DNA from: Caldifarciminota bacterium UBA5631
GTDB lineage: Bacteria; Hydrothermota; Hydrothermia; UBA1063
Length of the DNA stretch: 39,462 bases
Assembly (NCBI GenBank): GCA_002421425.1
Contig: DIJZ01000014.1
Coordinates: forward strand, 1 to 39,462
Reading direction: 5' to 3'
The position numbers and the translations under genes are program-made. The notes beneath the pieces are model-generated. The model searched no databases, was not told where the DNA came from, and saw only the letters and a program-made list of their open reading frames with translations. Shown here piece by piece: positions 22,572-31,328 of the stretch (positions are counted from its first letter, which is position 1; each line of letters begins with the position of its first letter).

Positions 22572-25500
22572 CTATTTTCCCAATACGATTCCTTTAATTA
22601 TCTCCTGTTTTATGTTGCTATCATTTAAAAAAGTTAATTTTATGATGTAAAGCCCGTTAGATACAGGCTCTCCATAAATGTCCCTCAGGTTCCAGTGCAA
22701 TTCATTAAAGCCCTGGGGCAAATACGTTTCTGGAGTCTGGTAGATTCTTCTAGATGCTACGGTGAAAATTTCCATTTTTACTCTTGCTGGCTCATTTAAG
22801 CGAAAAATTATGTAGAGCCTGTCCCCTTTTGATACCGGATTTGGATACAACAACACGTCGCTGAATATATCCGCTGTCGTTTTTAAGTTGAGAGAGAAAC
22901 TGAGTTGTCGAAAGTTATTCAGGTTATCATAGGCGATGAGCTTGAAATCCTTTTGTCCCTGTTGAGCTGCACTATATGTATAGTTGACTTCACCTGATGA
23001 GTAAGAGTTTGTGTGAAATTCGAAGTACGGTGTCAAATCCTGGAAGGCATTGTCGACAAATAGCATTATCCCTTTTTCTTCTGCAAAAACATTGTAAAGA
23101 TTTATGCCGGAGCTGTCTTCTAATACTGCTCTCAAGGAAAAGGAAAGTGGTGCTTCTTTTACTGAAGCGACGTCCTTCCCGTTTATGAATACTTTTATTT
23201 CCGGACCCTCTCGGTCCTGAGTGGAGATATTTCCCAGCGCAGAACGAAGATTTGACGCATAAATCGAGGAAATCGTTCCATCCTGCTTTTTCAGTATGGA
23301 AAAGCAGAAGCTCCTTCCTGTGTCCGCTGTCCCCGGGATAAAGAATACTACAGAATCCATTGAAGTGCCTTTGAACCTGTACGGTGCTCTGTAAAGAATT
23401 TTATTCTCTCCCATGTAATCTACATATACTGAAGAGTTTGATGGGTTTGTGTATCTTTCCAGGTAGGGCTTATGGAAGAAAATTGTATAGTACTGTGCTG
23501 CGGGTACTTGACCGGTTAGCTTAACAGTGTTAGGCCTTCCAATCCAGAAAGTATCAGGTAGATTGAGGAATATTAAGGAATCGGGGACTGGATAGTATAC
23601 AATGGTGGCTGGATCTCCGAAAAGATGGTAGTAAGTCAGGTAAATTGAGGTCATTTTTGCACGATTTACTGCCTCTCCTAGAGGATGTGTCCTTCGATCA
23701 GATAAAACCTGGTGGATGCTCCTTCCGAAGAAAAAGTTTATGGAAACGAATTGTCCTATAGTTGAGGAGATTGTACCAATGCTCTGCCTGTATACGCTCA
23801 TATATTCGCCTATGCCCATTGGTGGGTTTTCTCTCGTGAACGCGCCCACTTTGCATGAAAGGAACATACTGATCGGATTTTTGAAGCCAGCATCAAGCAG
23901 TGGAAGATCCTGGAGGAGTAGCATCCTCTCGTGGGTAAGTTGAACAGGATTCCCATGTCCGAAAAAGGTCGTAATGAAATTTCCATCATTGAACTTTCTA
24001 ATGAAGTCGAGTTTCGCTTCCTGGCCTCTCTTGGTTAGGTTTACAGAATTCCCGCTGATTCCATAAGAGGTTTCGTACACCAGCTTGACTTCAAAGAATG
24101 GGGGTGTCAGCACTGTGTCAATACGGATATAGTTAGCAAAGGGGATATGAAATCCTATTTCTGAAGGTAATCCAGATTCGCCGTACTCGTCGTCAGCTAT
24201 GAACAGTACTCTGCTTCTCCAGTTGTTAAATGCAACGTTGCTTTCGTATTTGTAGATCTTGTCAAGGAAAATACTTAGCTGCTCTTTGGTTCTGAAAGGG
24301 ATACGACCTATAAATATGTCACCGTATCCATCTCCTCCAAAATCTACATAAAAATCATCTTTTGCCCCTTTCTCCTCTTCGATGTTGGTTGAAAGGAAAG
24401 GTTCGTAAGCAGGGACCAGGTTACCACCCGTTCCGTTTATGTTTCTATAATCATAGCAGGCATCCCCAAAAAGTCCAACATATACAAGATTCCCGTCAGA
24501 TTTTTCGAATTGGTATTTAAGGAAGTTTCTCAATGCGATGGGGTCGTAGATTCCAAATCCAAAGTCTCGCATTATATCTTCAACAGTGCATATTTCTACC
24601 TTACCTGTGGATTTTATCCATTCTCCGTCGACGTATTTTAACAAATTATGTTCACGGTAGTTTTTATAGGCTAAAAGAGATGATACAAAAGCTCTTGGAG
24701 TGATTAAGATATAGTCGGGGTTTGTTCTCAGCTGGTAAAGAGAGCCTGCATTCGAAGAGAGTTCAATCCTTGCTGGTTTTTTGAGAGTTGCTGCGAAATA
24801 GTAGCACTTTCCAGGATAGAGAGTGTCAGAAGTGTACTTGTTATTACCCTGCGTGTGAATTTCAACGATTTTGGGTTTTCGTGGGTCTGTTATGTCCAGC
24901 AAAGTATTTACTTCGCTGCTAACAGGGAATCTGGCTAAGATTGTTTCAGGAGTGGCGAAGAATGCAACTTCATCTTTAAAACTATCAGTGCTTCGTTTAT
25001 AAAAGATAGTAAAGAAATCAAGGTAAACTCTGTCTTCCACAGATGAATTTGTGGATGAAAGAGTCAGTTGAATATTATTCGAAGGTTGGAGCGACGTCAG
25101 TCTTGTGAAGGTCGTCTTCAAGACGTACCCACTTGAAGTTTCGTAGATAGAATCAGAGGAATTTAAGACTACCCTAAACTGTCTGAAAGTACTCTGACCC
25201 CCTGCGTACCTGATTCTCATAAATCCTGAGCTTTCCAGAGGCGATGGGATGTCGAAATTCATAGATGTCGTCGTGAAGGAATAAGATGGTGGTCTGTAGA
25301 GCTCTTCCCCCACCCACAAAAGACCTTTCCATGCAACATTAATGAGATCCTTTTCATAGTGATAATATGAAAAGAGGCCATTCACACTGCTTGAAAAATT
25401 TAAATCTTTCCGAATAATCGTATCTCCTGCTATTCCAAAGGTAAGCCACACTGAGGTCGTATCAGAGTATGGGTTTCGGTAGCAGTTTACCCTGGAAACA

Positions 25501-26441
25501 ATTGCTGAAGTTGATGTGTCGGCGCCTGGAGAAATTCTTATTCCTTCAGGCCCCGGAGTAAAGAATAGTATTTCATCTTCCGCATTGAGAACACCATCCT
25601 GATTTTTGTCCAGGATACTAAACGGTAGTTTCACAAAAAAGACAGTGGAATCCGTAGGAGGTGCAGAAGGCAGAGTGTCGACTCCCCTGATGTAGAGAGC
25701 AATCTGTTCAATGTGGAATGGATAAGGAAGACCAGCATTTTTCAAGTCATTGTAAGTTACCCTGTAAAATCCTTCTTTGGTCACCTTTATGTTGAACCAG
25801 ATAGAGCCATTTTCGAAAGGATTTTGAGGGAGCAATTTGTGGCTTTCCTTCAAAACTCCCTGGTAATTAAGGAAAGTATTTTCGTATATAGCGTCATACC
25901 ACCCTCTACGCAGGAGAAATTTTTCTTTCGTTTCCTTTATTGTAATTTCCAGTTCTGCTTCCATTATGTATGTGAGCTTTCCAGTCTCGGGATCGTAAAG
26001 ATAGGGTGAAAAGAGTATGTGAGCTGTGGGTATGCCGTTAATGATTTCTGTTTTTCCACTGCACAAAAGAGTTTTTTCGGGCGCTTTTGCTCCCCGATAC
26101 ACTGAATAGTGCGGTGTAAGACCATCGTCGGTAAAATAAGGAACTGTGGGAATCAGCGCACCCTCAATGGAGGAAACCTTTATGGGGTTTACTTTGCAAT
26201 GAAAGGAAGCGTTGTTGCTAAGTGCGACTTTGATGTCGAAAAAAGGAATGAGCGGGGCTTCATTAGACAAGTCAACTAGAGTTTCTCCTAGGAGCAAGTG
26301 GAGGTTGTTTCCCTTTTCATCCGTAATGATGGAGAAAAAATGGTCTGGTCCCCTGAAACTAATTATAATTCGGCTACCTGAGGCTTCTTTGAGGGCAACG
26401 AAACTTGTATAAAGATTAAGCAGAATCAGAGCTGTTGTCAA
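22572..26441 (-). CDS. Secreted C25 (gingipain-like) cysteine peptidase with a C-terminal sorting-type domain
   Basis: 1289 residues. A signal peptide lies at the start (ALILLNLYTSFVA). The N-terminal 500 residues are beta-rich, probably a prodomain. The C25 catalytic region spans about 590-950, with the catalytic pair visible as H829 in FFGHGN and C863 in LSCKVGAF. The last about 85 residues form a FlgD/T9SS-type domain (LLYPNPVSKGD ... GLYIIKLTF). Such proteins are usually exported to the surface, often by type IX secretion. The start is TTG 26441, 9 nt after AGGAGG, inside the end of the Trm112-like gene (26-bp overlap); an in-frame TAG lies just upstream, so no longer start is possible. 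No ATG or GTG lies near. Confidence 0.9.
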   Translation of the reverse strand: MTTALILLNLYTSFVALKEASGSRIIISFRGPDHFFSIITDEKGNNLHLLLGETLVDLSNEAPLIPFFDIKVALSNNASFHCKVNPIKVSSIEGALIPTVPYFTDDGLTPHYSVYRGAKAPEKTLLCSGKTEIINGIPTAHILFSPYLYDPETGKLTYIMEAELEITIKETKEKFLLRRGWYDAIYENTFLNYQGVLKESHKLLPQNPFENGSIWFNIKVTKEGFYRVTYNDLKNAGLPYPFHIEQIALYIRGVDTLPSAPPTDSTVFFVKLPFSILDKNQDGVLNAEDEILFFTPGPEGIRISPGADTSTSAIVSRVNCYRNPYSDTTSVWLTFGIAGDTIIRKDLNFSSSVNGLFSYYHYEKDLINVAWKGLLWVGEELYRPPSYSFTTTSMNFDIPSPLESSGFMRIRYAGGQSTFRQFRVVLNSSDSIYETSSGYVLKTTFTRLTSLQPSNNIQLTLSSTNSSVEDRVYLDFFTIFYKRSTDSFKDEVAFFATPETILARFPVSSEVNTLLDITDPRKPKIVEIHTQGNNKYTSDTLYPGKCYYFAATLKKPARIELSSNAGSLYQLRTNPDYILITPRAFVSSLLAYKNYREHNLLKYVDGEWIKSTGKVEICTVEDIMRDFGFGIYDPIALRNFLKYQFEKSDGNLVYVGLFGDACYDYRNINGTGGNLVPAYEPFLSTNIEEEKGAKDDFYVDFGGDGYGDIFIGRIPFRTKEQLSIFLDKIYKYESNVAFNNWRSRVLFIADDEYGESGLPSEIGFHIPFANYIRIDTVLTPPFFEVKLVYETSYGISGNSVNLTKRGQEAKLDFIRKFNDGNFITTFFGHGNPVQLTHERMLLLQDLPLLDAGFKNPISMFLSCKVGAFTRENPPMGIGEYMSVYRQSIGTISSTIGQFVSINFFFGRSIHQVLSDRRTHPLGEAVNRAKMTSIYLTYYHLFGDPATIVYYPVPDSLIFLNLPDTFWIGRPNTVKLTGQVPAAQYYTIFFHKPYLERYTNPSNSSVYVDYMGENKILYRAPYRFKGTSMDSVVFFIPGTADTGRSFCFSILKKQDGTISSIYASNLRSALGNISTQDREGPEIKVFINGKDVASVKEAPLSFSLRAVLEDSSGINLYNVFAEEKGIMLFVDNAFQDLTPYFEFHTNSYSSGEVNYTYSAAQQGQKDFKLIAYDNLNNFRQLSFSLNLKTTADIFSDVLLYPNPVSKGDRLYIIFRLNEPARVKMEIFTVASRRIYQTPETYLPQGFNELHWNLRDIYGEPVSNGLYIIKLTFLNDSNIKQEIIKGIVLGK

Positions 26442-26604
26442 GAGGCTCAGCCTCCTCTACAATTAGAACCGGGATATCATCAACAATTGGATATTTGAGT
26501 CTACAGTTACTGCACACAAGGGTGTCTGTAGAAGCATCGTATTTCAGGTCTCCTTTGCATTTTGGACAGCATATAAATTCAAGTAATTTTTCAGGAATTG
26601 GCAT
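26416..26604 (-). CDS. Trm112-like zinc-ribbon protein
   Basis: 62 residues with two CxxC pairs (C13-x2-C16, C31-x2-C34) around LKYPIVDDIPVLI, the Trm112/UPF0434 pattern. Relatives activate methyltransferases or act as small stand-alone proteins; a partner is not evident here. It is the first gene of the peptidase, bactofilin, tatD operon, and its coding end holds the ribosome site for the peptidase. Its own ATG follows a TATAAT by 6 nt with no ribosome site, so its mRNA should be leaderless. Confidence 0.93.
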   Translation of the reverse strand: MPIPEKLLEFICCPKCKGDLKYDASTDTLVCSNCRLKYPIVDDIPVLIVEEAEPLDNSSDSA

Positions 26605-26610
26605 ACTTTT

Positions 26611-26616
26611 ATTATA
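26611..26616 (-). promoter_or_regulatory. Leaderless -10 box of the Trm112/peptidase operon
   Basis: Perfect TATAAT on the minus strand, 6 nt before the ATG at 26604. The -35 position is poor (AAGTAA), so strength may depend on the -10 or on an activator. Confidence 0.55.
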
Positions 26617-26656
26617 AAGACTTTTCTACGAAATTACTTGCGGGCCTTTTGCCTCG

Positions 26657-26857
26657 TTAGCTCTTGAAGGTGGAAATTTTGAAAAGTGTGTATAACCCGC
26701 AATATCTCGTTACTGCAGTAATTATTAGCACCAGACCAATTATTAGAAGGATAACTTTCAGTGGCCGGGATAAGGAGATTTTGGTAATAATAGCAAGGTG
26801 AATTAATACCCACCCCACTACTGTTCTTATTAATGCATCTAGTGTCCCGACATTCAT
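26657..26857 (-). CDS. DUF2892 (YgaP-type) inner-membrane protein
   Basis: 66 residues from ATG 26857 (AGGAGG 6 nt upstream). The MNVGTLDALIRTVVGW start, two hydrophobic helices (about 12-28 and 33-51) and the C-terminal CGLYTLFKIST motif match the DUF2892 family, which is often linked to rhodanese domains. Only one of the usual two C-terminal cysteines is present. The exact function is unknown. Confidence 0.88.
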   Translation of the reverse strand: MNVGTLDALIRTVVGWVLIHLAIITKISLSRPLKVILLIIGLVLIITAVTRYCGLYTLFKISTFKS

Positions 26858-26880
26858 GACATACCTCCTGATACAGGATG

Positions 26881-26909
26881 ATAATGATATAAAATACTTG
26901 AATTTGCAA
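26881..26909 (-). promoter_or_regulatory. Promoter of the DUF2892 gene
   Basis: Minus strand: TTGCAA (26904-26909), 17-bp spacer, CATTAT (26881-26886); leader of about 17 nt containing AGGAGG. Confidence 0.5.
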
Positions 26910-26962
26910 CCTTCATTTTGGGGAACCACCTGTGATTTGTTGCACACTAAATCCTGATGTTT

Positions 26963-26991
26963 TTGAACGTTCTGATTTTATCTATTACAAT
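26963..26991 (+). promoter_or_regulatory. Leaderless promoter of the amidase operon
   Basis: TTGAAC (26963-26968), 17-bp spacer, TACAAT (26986-26991), then 6 nt to ATG 26998. No ribosome site is present. This promoter may serve the nine-gene plus-strand run to 37237. Confidence 0.7.
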
Positions 26992-26997
26992 TTTACA

Positions 26998-29088
26998 ATG
27001 AGTTCTTCTAAATTAAGAGTGGTGATTGATCCCGGTCACGGAGGCGAAACCTCTGGCGCTGTCGGTCTTTCAGGAGTTCTTGAAAAAGATATTAATCTCA
27101 GACTTTCAAAAATACTTAAAGAGTTCCTTTGCAAAAAGTTTGAAGTGTATCTTACCAGGGAAGAGGACATTTCGATGTCCCTTGAGGACCGTATTCTCTT
27201 CGCTATGGAAAAATCTGCAGATATTTTTCTTTCTATACACTTTAATGCAGATTCTCTGATGAATACTAACGTAAATAGAACGGAGATTTATTATCCCTTT
27301 GAGGAGACCGGTCCTTCCAAGGACCTGGCTGATGAATTGTACCGGGCTTTTCGCGCAAAATTTGACATTCCCTGCCACGTTCCCATGCCTTCTCGGTATA
27401 CGGTTTTAGGAAGCAATATCCCTGCAAGAGTGCTCCTTGAGGTCTCATATCTCACGAATAGTGACGAAAAAGATAGGCTTAAGAAAGAGAAACGCCTCGA
27501 ACATATCGCAAAAATTATTAAAGGAGCATTGCAGTCCTTTAGCAGTAAGAAGATGTGTGCCTATAACGGATTTGAGATTCGGGAAGACGAGATAAGATTC
27601 AATTTTAGCAAGCCACTCTTAAAGGAAAAGGTTTATGTGAGGGTGGATGGAACCAATTATAACAAATATTATGTAAAGAAGAAGACAGTAGTCTTATGCA
27701 AGAATTTAATTAGAAGCGGTCGACGGCTTATTGAAGTTTATGGCAGAACACTGGATGATACTGGAATACCCCACATCAAAGAATATGTTGAACTTGATCC
27801 AAAAGCTGAGTATTTTGTGGCATCGATAAATCCCTATACAGGGTTCCAGCTTATTAAGATAAAAGCTTTTGATAAGAATCTTATTCCGATTCCTGAAGGC
27901 ATCAGGATGAGCATTGAAAAATTGGATGCAAGCGTAAGAGCAGTAAGAAGGGGAATATATAAGCCTGAGGAACTTGAGACTGTTTTGAAGGCAAAAAGAG
28001 AAATTTCTGATGAGGAAGGCACTTTTTGCATTTTGCTGGAAGGTTTGAAAGACGATATTCAAATTCATTTCAACATTGGCGATTTAAATGGAAGGTTGAG
28101 TGTGGAGAATATTCCACGGAGAAAATCCAACATCGTGGGTTTTGTGTTTGATGAAGTTACAAAACATCCACTAAAAGGGGTTTTAGTTTCTGGAGAAACG
28201 TCCTGTGACTATTCTGAAGAATTCGGCATTTTTGAACTGGAAAGACCATCAGATGTTGAGAAGGAAAAGGTTAGTTTTTCCTTCGATGGATATTATCCAC
28301 TATCGAAGGAGCTCGTATCAGGTAAACCCGAATCTGTCTATCTTACTCCCGTTTATAATGGTATTTTCAGGAACGTGAGGGTCTTTATTGATATTGACAA
28401 TAGAGACGTGCTGGATGGGATTTCCACCAGGCGAAGCTGGTTAATAGGTGAATACCTCTCAGGTCTTGTGAAGTTTGCAGGAGGCATCCCCATTCGCACC
28501 AGAGCATATCCCTGGGCGGAAATTGACGACTACGCGAAGGTCAAGAGGGCGCTCTCTGAGCAAGTGAACTTTGCAATCCAGATAAGTAATTCAAAGATGA
28601 ATGTTCCAGATGATTTCTACATCTTTTTCTATGAAAGGAGCGAAGAATCCAGGAAGTTTGCACAGAAAACTCGGGAATCTGTTGGTTTTAGCAATGAGCC
28701 TGAACCTAAGGTATTGCCTTTTGGAAACTATTTTGTCATTCAACTCAGTGGTCCGAGATTGGTTGTAAATTCGAAAGGTATATTTGAATCGGAACTTTTC
28801 GGGGAGCGTGATGCTGCAAAGTACATTGCTTTGAAATTATTTCTTGGAATGCTTTCCTATCTTGGATTTTCAGGAGTTTACTTCAGAGAGTACGATTTCA
28901 CGGAGAACTTTGTGAATCGAGAAGTTGTTTCGGAAGATTTTCCAATCTCGGTACTGGTGAATCGAAGAATAATTCTACACTTTACGAGACCTGATTCTAA
29001 GATAGTTGTGAGGAAAGATGGAGTAGTGGAACATATTTTGAGTAAACCTGTGGAGGGGACATGCATAAACTTGCCCGATGGAAGTTAA
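26998..29088 (+). CDS. N-acetylmuramoyl-L-alanine amidase (Amidase_3) with a carboxypeptidase-like domain and a degenerate second amidase-like region
   Basis: 696 residues. The N-terminal domain (about 5-185) has the zinc ligands H14 (DPGHGG), E29 and H81 (LSIHFN) and the catalytic glutamate E148 (LLEVSYL), so it should cleave the peptide stem from peptidoglycan. A carboxypeptidase regulatory-like beta domain lies at about 375-450. The last about 235 residues resemble a worn second Amidase_3 fold (VFIDIDNRD, GIPIRTRAYPWAE, FAIQISNSK) without the ligands. ATG 26998 is chosen because a promoter places the mRNA 5' end there; a longer ATG at 26932 would lie upstream of that promoter. Neither form has a signal peptide, which is odd for an envelope enzyme. 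Confidence 0.85.
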   Translation: MSSSKLRVVIDPGHGGETSGAVGLSGVLEKDINLRLSKILKEFLCKKFEVYLTREEDISMSLEDRILFAMEKSADIFLSIHFNADSLMNTNVNRTEIYYPFEETGPSKDLADELYRAFRAKFDIPCHVPMPSRYTVLGSNIPARVLLEVSYLTNSDEKDRLKKEKRLEHIAKIIKGALQSFSSKKMCAYNGFEIREDEIRFNFSKPLLKEKVYVRVDGTNYNKYYVKKKTVVLCKNLIRSGRRLIEVYGRTLDDTGIPHIKEYVELDPKAEYFVASINPYTGFQLIKIKAFDKNLIPIPEGIRMSIEKLDASVRAVRRGIYKPEELETVLKAKREISDEEGTFCILLEGLKDDIQIHFNIGDLNGRLSVENIPRRKSNIVGFVFDEVTKHPLKGVLVSGETSCDYSEEFGIFELERPSDVEKEKVSFSFDGYYPLSKELVSGKPESVYLTPVYNGIFRNVRVFIDIDNRDVLDGISTRRSWLIGEYLSGLVKFAGGIPIRTRAYPWAEIDDYAKVKRALSEQVNFAIQISNSKMNVPDDFYIFFYERSEESRKFAQKTRESVGFSNEPEPKVLPFGNYFVIQLSGPRLVVNSKGIFESELFGERDAAKYIALKLFLGMLSYLGFSGVYFREYDFTENFVNREVVSEDFPISVLVNRRIILHFTRPDSKIVVRKDGVVEHILSKPVEGTCINLPDGS

Positions 29089-30164
29089 GAAGCGTGAAGC
29101 CCTATGTCCCGGGTAAGCCTATTGAAGAGCTTGCAAGGGAGCTTGGGATCAAAGGCGAAATTATAAAGCTCGCGTCCAACGAGAATCCACTTGGCCCTTC
29201 ACCGAAGGCGATGGAAGCTGTTTCAAGGTATATAAAAGACTTGAACTTATACCCTGATGATTCGGCATATGAGCTGATTAAGAAGATCTCTTCGAAAAAC
29301 GGATTTGAGGCTGAGGAAACGATTATTGGGAATGGGTCTGTCGAGATTATGTTAATGATTGGTCTTGCTTTTGTTAATCCCGGAGAGTCCATTGTAGTTT
29401 CAGAGAAATCCTTTATTATGTATAAGATCATCGGAGATTTGATTGGAGCAAAAGTTATTGAGACGCCGATGGTTGATGGGAAGATTGACCTTGAAGGTAT
29501 TTTAAAGTCAATAAGGGAGGACACAAAGGTAGTTTTTATAGCAAATCCTAATAATCCTACAGGTACAGTCTGTGAGCGATCAGAAGTCGAAGAGTTCATG
29601 GAGCGTGTTCCTGAAGATGTTATAGTAGTATGGGATGAAGCATATTATGAATACGCCCAGGGAAGTGAGTTTAAAGAAACTGTTGATTATGTACGAGAGG
29701 GGAAAAACGTAGTTGTGCTTAGGACTTTTTCAAAGATTTATGGGCTTGCGGGCTTAAGGCTCGGATATGCCTTTGCAAAGAGAGACATCATTGATGCTCT
29801 TGGGAGGACCAGGCTACCATTTAATGTCAATTCTCTGGCGCAGATCGCAGCTTATTATGCCCTTGATGATTATGAACACGTGGAGCGTTCGCGCAGGGTA
29901 AATTCTGAGGGGCTTAACTATCTTTATTCTGAATTTTCAAGGCTGGGAATAAAATACTGGAAATCTGCGTGTAACTTTGTCCTTGTGGATCTGGGGGTGG
30001 ATTCCGATAAGCCCTACAACTATCTTTTGAAAAGAGGGATAATTGTCAGACCCGTTAAAAACTACAGTCTTCCCACATGTTTAAGAATTACTGTTGGAAC
30101 ACCAGAACAAAACAGAAAGCTTGTTGAGACTTTAACAGACTTTTTAGAGTATGGGAATAGCTGA
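29061..30164 (+). CDS. hisC: Histidinol-phosphate aminotransferase
   Basis: 367-residue class II PLP aminotransferase that converts imidazole acetol phosphate to histidinol phosphate. It shows PYVPGKPIEEL near the start, LASNENPLGPSP, ANPNNPTGT and the PLP lysine K225 in RTFSKIYGLAGLRLGY. Length is typical. It overlaps the amidase gene by 28 bp with GGAGGGG before ATG 29061. No other his genes lie in the window, so a broader role (for example in aromatic amino acid transamination) cannot be excluded. Confidence 0.93.
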   Translation: MHKLARWKLRSVKPYVPGKPIEELARELGIKGEIIKLASNENPLGPSPKAMEAVSRYIKDLNLYPDDSAYELIKKISSKNGFEAEETIIGNGSVEIMLMIGLAFVNPGESIVVSEKSFIMYKIIGDLIGAKVIETPMVDGKIDLEGILKSIREDTKVVFIANPNNPTGTVCERSEVEEFMERVPEDVIVVWDEAYYEYAQGSEFKETVDYVREGKNVVVLRTFSKIYGLAGLRLGYAFAKRDIIDALGRTRLPFNVNSLAQIAAYYALDDYEHVERSRRVNSEGLNYLYSEFSRLGIKYWKSACNFVLVDLGVDSDKPYNYLLKRGIIVRPVKNYSLPTCLRITVGTPEQNRKLVETLTDFLEYGNS

Positions 30165-30600
30165 ATCAAGAAGAATAGCAAGAGAATTAGCACTGTTCAC
30201 TGTATATTGCACAAGAATTAAAGAAAAGCTTAACCTCGAAGATTGTGAAAAAGAAGTCCTTACCCTTGTTGATGAAGAAGACCTGGAGATACCAAGAGTG
30301 GATGAGGAAGCCTTGAGTTTTTTCAAAAGGGAATTGGAAGCATACAGGATGCATAAGGATAAAGCAGATGAATTTATCAATCAGCACCTTGAAAGATGGG
30401 AAGTGGAAAGGATGAATTCTCTGGATCTGGCAATCCTCGAACTTTCCGTCTGCGAGCTTCTTGCGATGGAAGACGTTGGATTTAAAGTAACAATCTCCGA
30501 AGCTGTAAATCTTGCGAAAAAGTACTCTTCTAACAGAGCCCCACTCCTCGTCAACGCGGTTATGGACTCTATCTGTAGAACTCTGGGGTTGAGAAAATGA
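30151..30600 (+). CDS. nusB: Transcription antitermination factor NusB
   Basis: 149-residue all-helical NusB, which with NusE binds boxA RNA in rRNA antitermination. The start IAESRRIARELALFTVYC and the RMNSLDLAILELSVCELL block, followed by EAVNLAKKYSS, match the family. It overlaps hisC by 14 bp and its TGA overlaps the next ATG as ATGA. Coupling to hisC is likely since no strong ribosome site is visible. Confidence 0.93.
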   Translation: MGIAESRRIARELALFTVYCTRIKEKLNLEDCEKEVLTLVDEEDLEIPRVDEEALSFFKRELEAYRMHKDKADEFINQHLERWEVERMNSLDLAILELSVCELLAMEDVGFKVTISEAVNLAKKYSSNRAPLLVNAVMDSICRTLGLRK

Positions 30601-31328
30601 AGTATTTGATTATTTCTGATATTCATTCAAATCTTCCTGCCCTTCAGGCGGTGTTGAAGAAGGCAAAGCGCATTGGATATGATGAAATTATATGTCTTGG
30701 CGACTTTGTCGGTTACTATACTTATCCAAACGAGGTCATTGGAATGCTGAAAGATAAATTGAATATCGCTGTCATTGGGAATCACGATTATGGTATTTTA
30801 CATCCACAAACCATAGCTCGTTTCTTCAATGAAATGGCAAGGGACGCACTGTTTTACAATGTAGGTATTCTTTCGAAAGAGTCGATTGAATTTTTGAAGG
30901 CGTTACCTTTTACAAAGGATGCATCGGACCTACACTTTGTCCACGGGACCCCTTCAGAGCCTGAGGATTTTAACTACATATACTCGTCAGCCCATGCTGC
31001 GAGAGAACTCCGACTTTCATGGTATAAAGCAATTTTTGTAGGACATACTCACATCCCCGTTGCATATGGATACGATGAGGAGAAGGATAGGGTAAATATG
31101 CTTGGGAATTCAGTCCGATTCGAGAATGGTGTACGATATTTAATTAATCCAGGTAGCGTTGGCCAGCCGCGAGACGGAAACCCGGATGCAAGCTTTGGAA
31201 TTCTCGACGTAGAGGAGGGGATTTACAAGAACTACAGGGTTGAGTATGATATAGATACCGTTGCAGCGGATGTAATCAAAGCGGGTTTGAATCCCCTTCT
31301 TGCCGAAAGGCTATATGACGGATTTTAA
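30597..31328 (+). CDS. Calcineurin-like metallophosphoesterase (MJ0936/YfcE-type)
   Basis: 243 residues with the full dinuclear metal set: SDIHSNLPA, GDFVGYY, GNHDYG, VHGTP and VGHTHIP, ending NPGSVGQPRDG. It should be a cytosolic phosphodiesterase or phosphatase; the substrate is unknown. Start and stop overlap its neighbours (ATGA with nusB; 14 bp with rimO). Confidence 0.92.
   Translation: MKYLIISDIHSNLPALQAVLKKAKRIGYDEIICLGDFVGYYTYPNEVIGMLKDKLNIAVIGNHDYGILHPQTIARFFNEMARDALFYNVGILSKESIEFLKALPFTKDASDLHFVHGTPSEPEDFNYIYSSAHAARELRLSWYKAIFVGHTHIPVAYGYDEEKDRVNMLGNSVRFENGVRYLINPGSVGQPRDGNPDASFGILDVEEGIYKNYRVEYDIDTVAADVIKAGLNPLLAERLYDGF

Noticed and set aside
26932..26997. Longer N-terminus for the amidase
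   Set aside because: The longer start lies upstream of a promoter whose 5' end falls at ATG 26998, and the extra residues form no signal peptide or domain.
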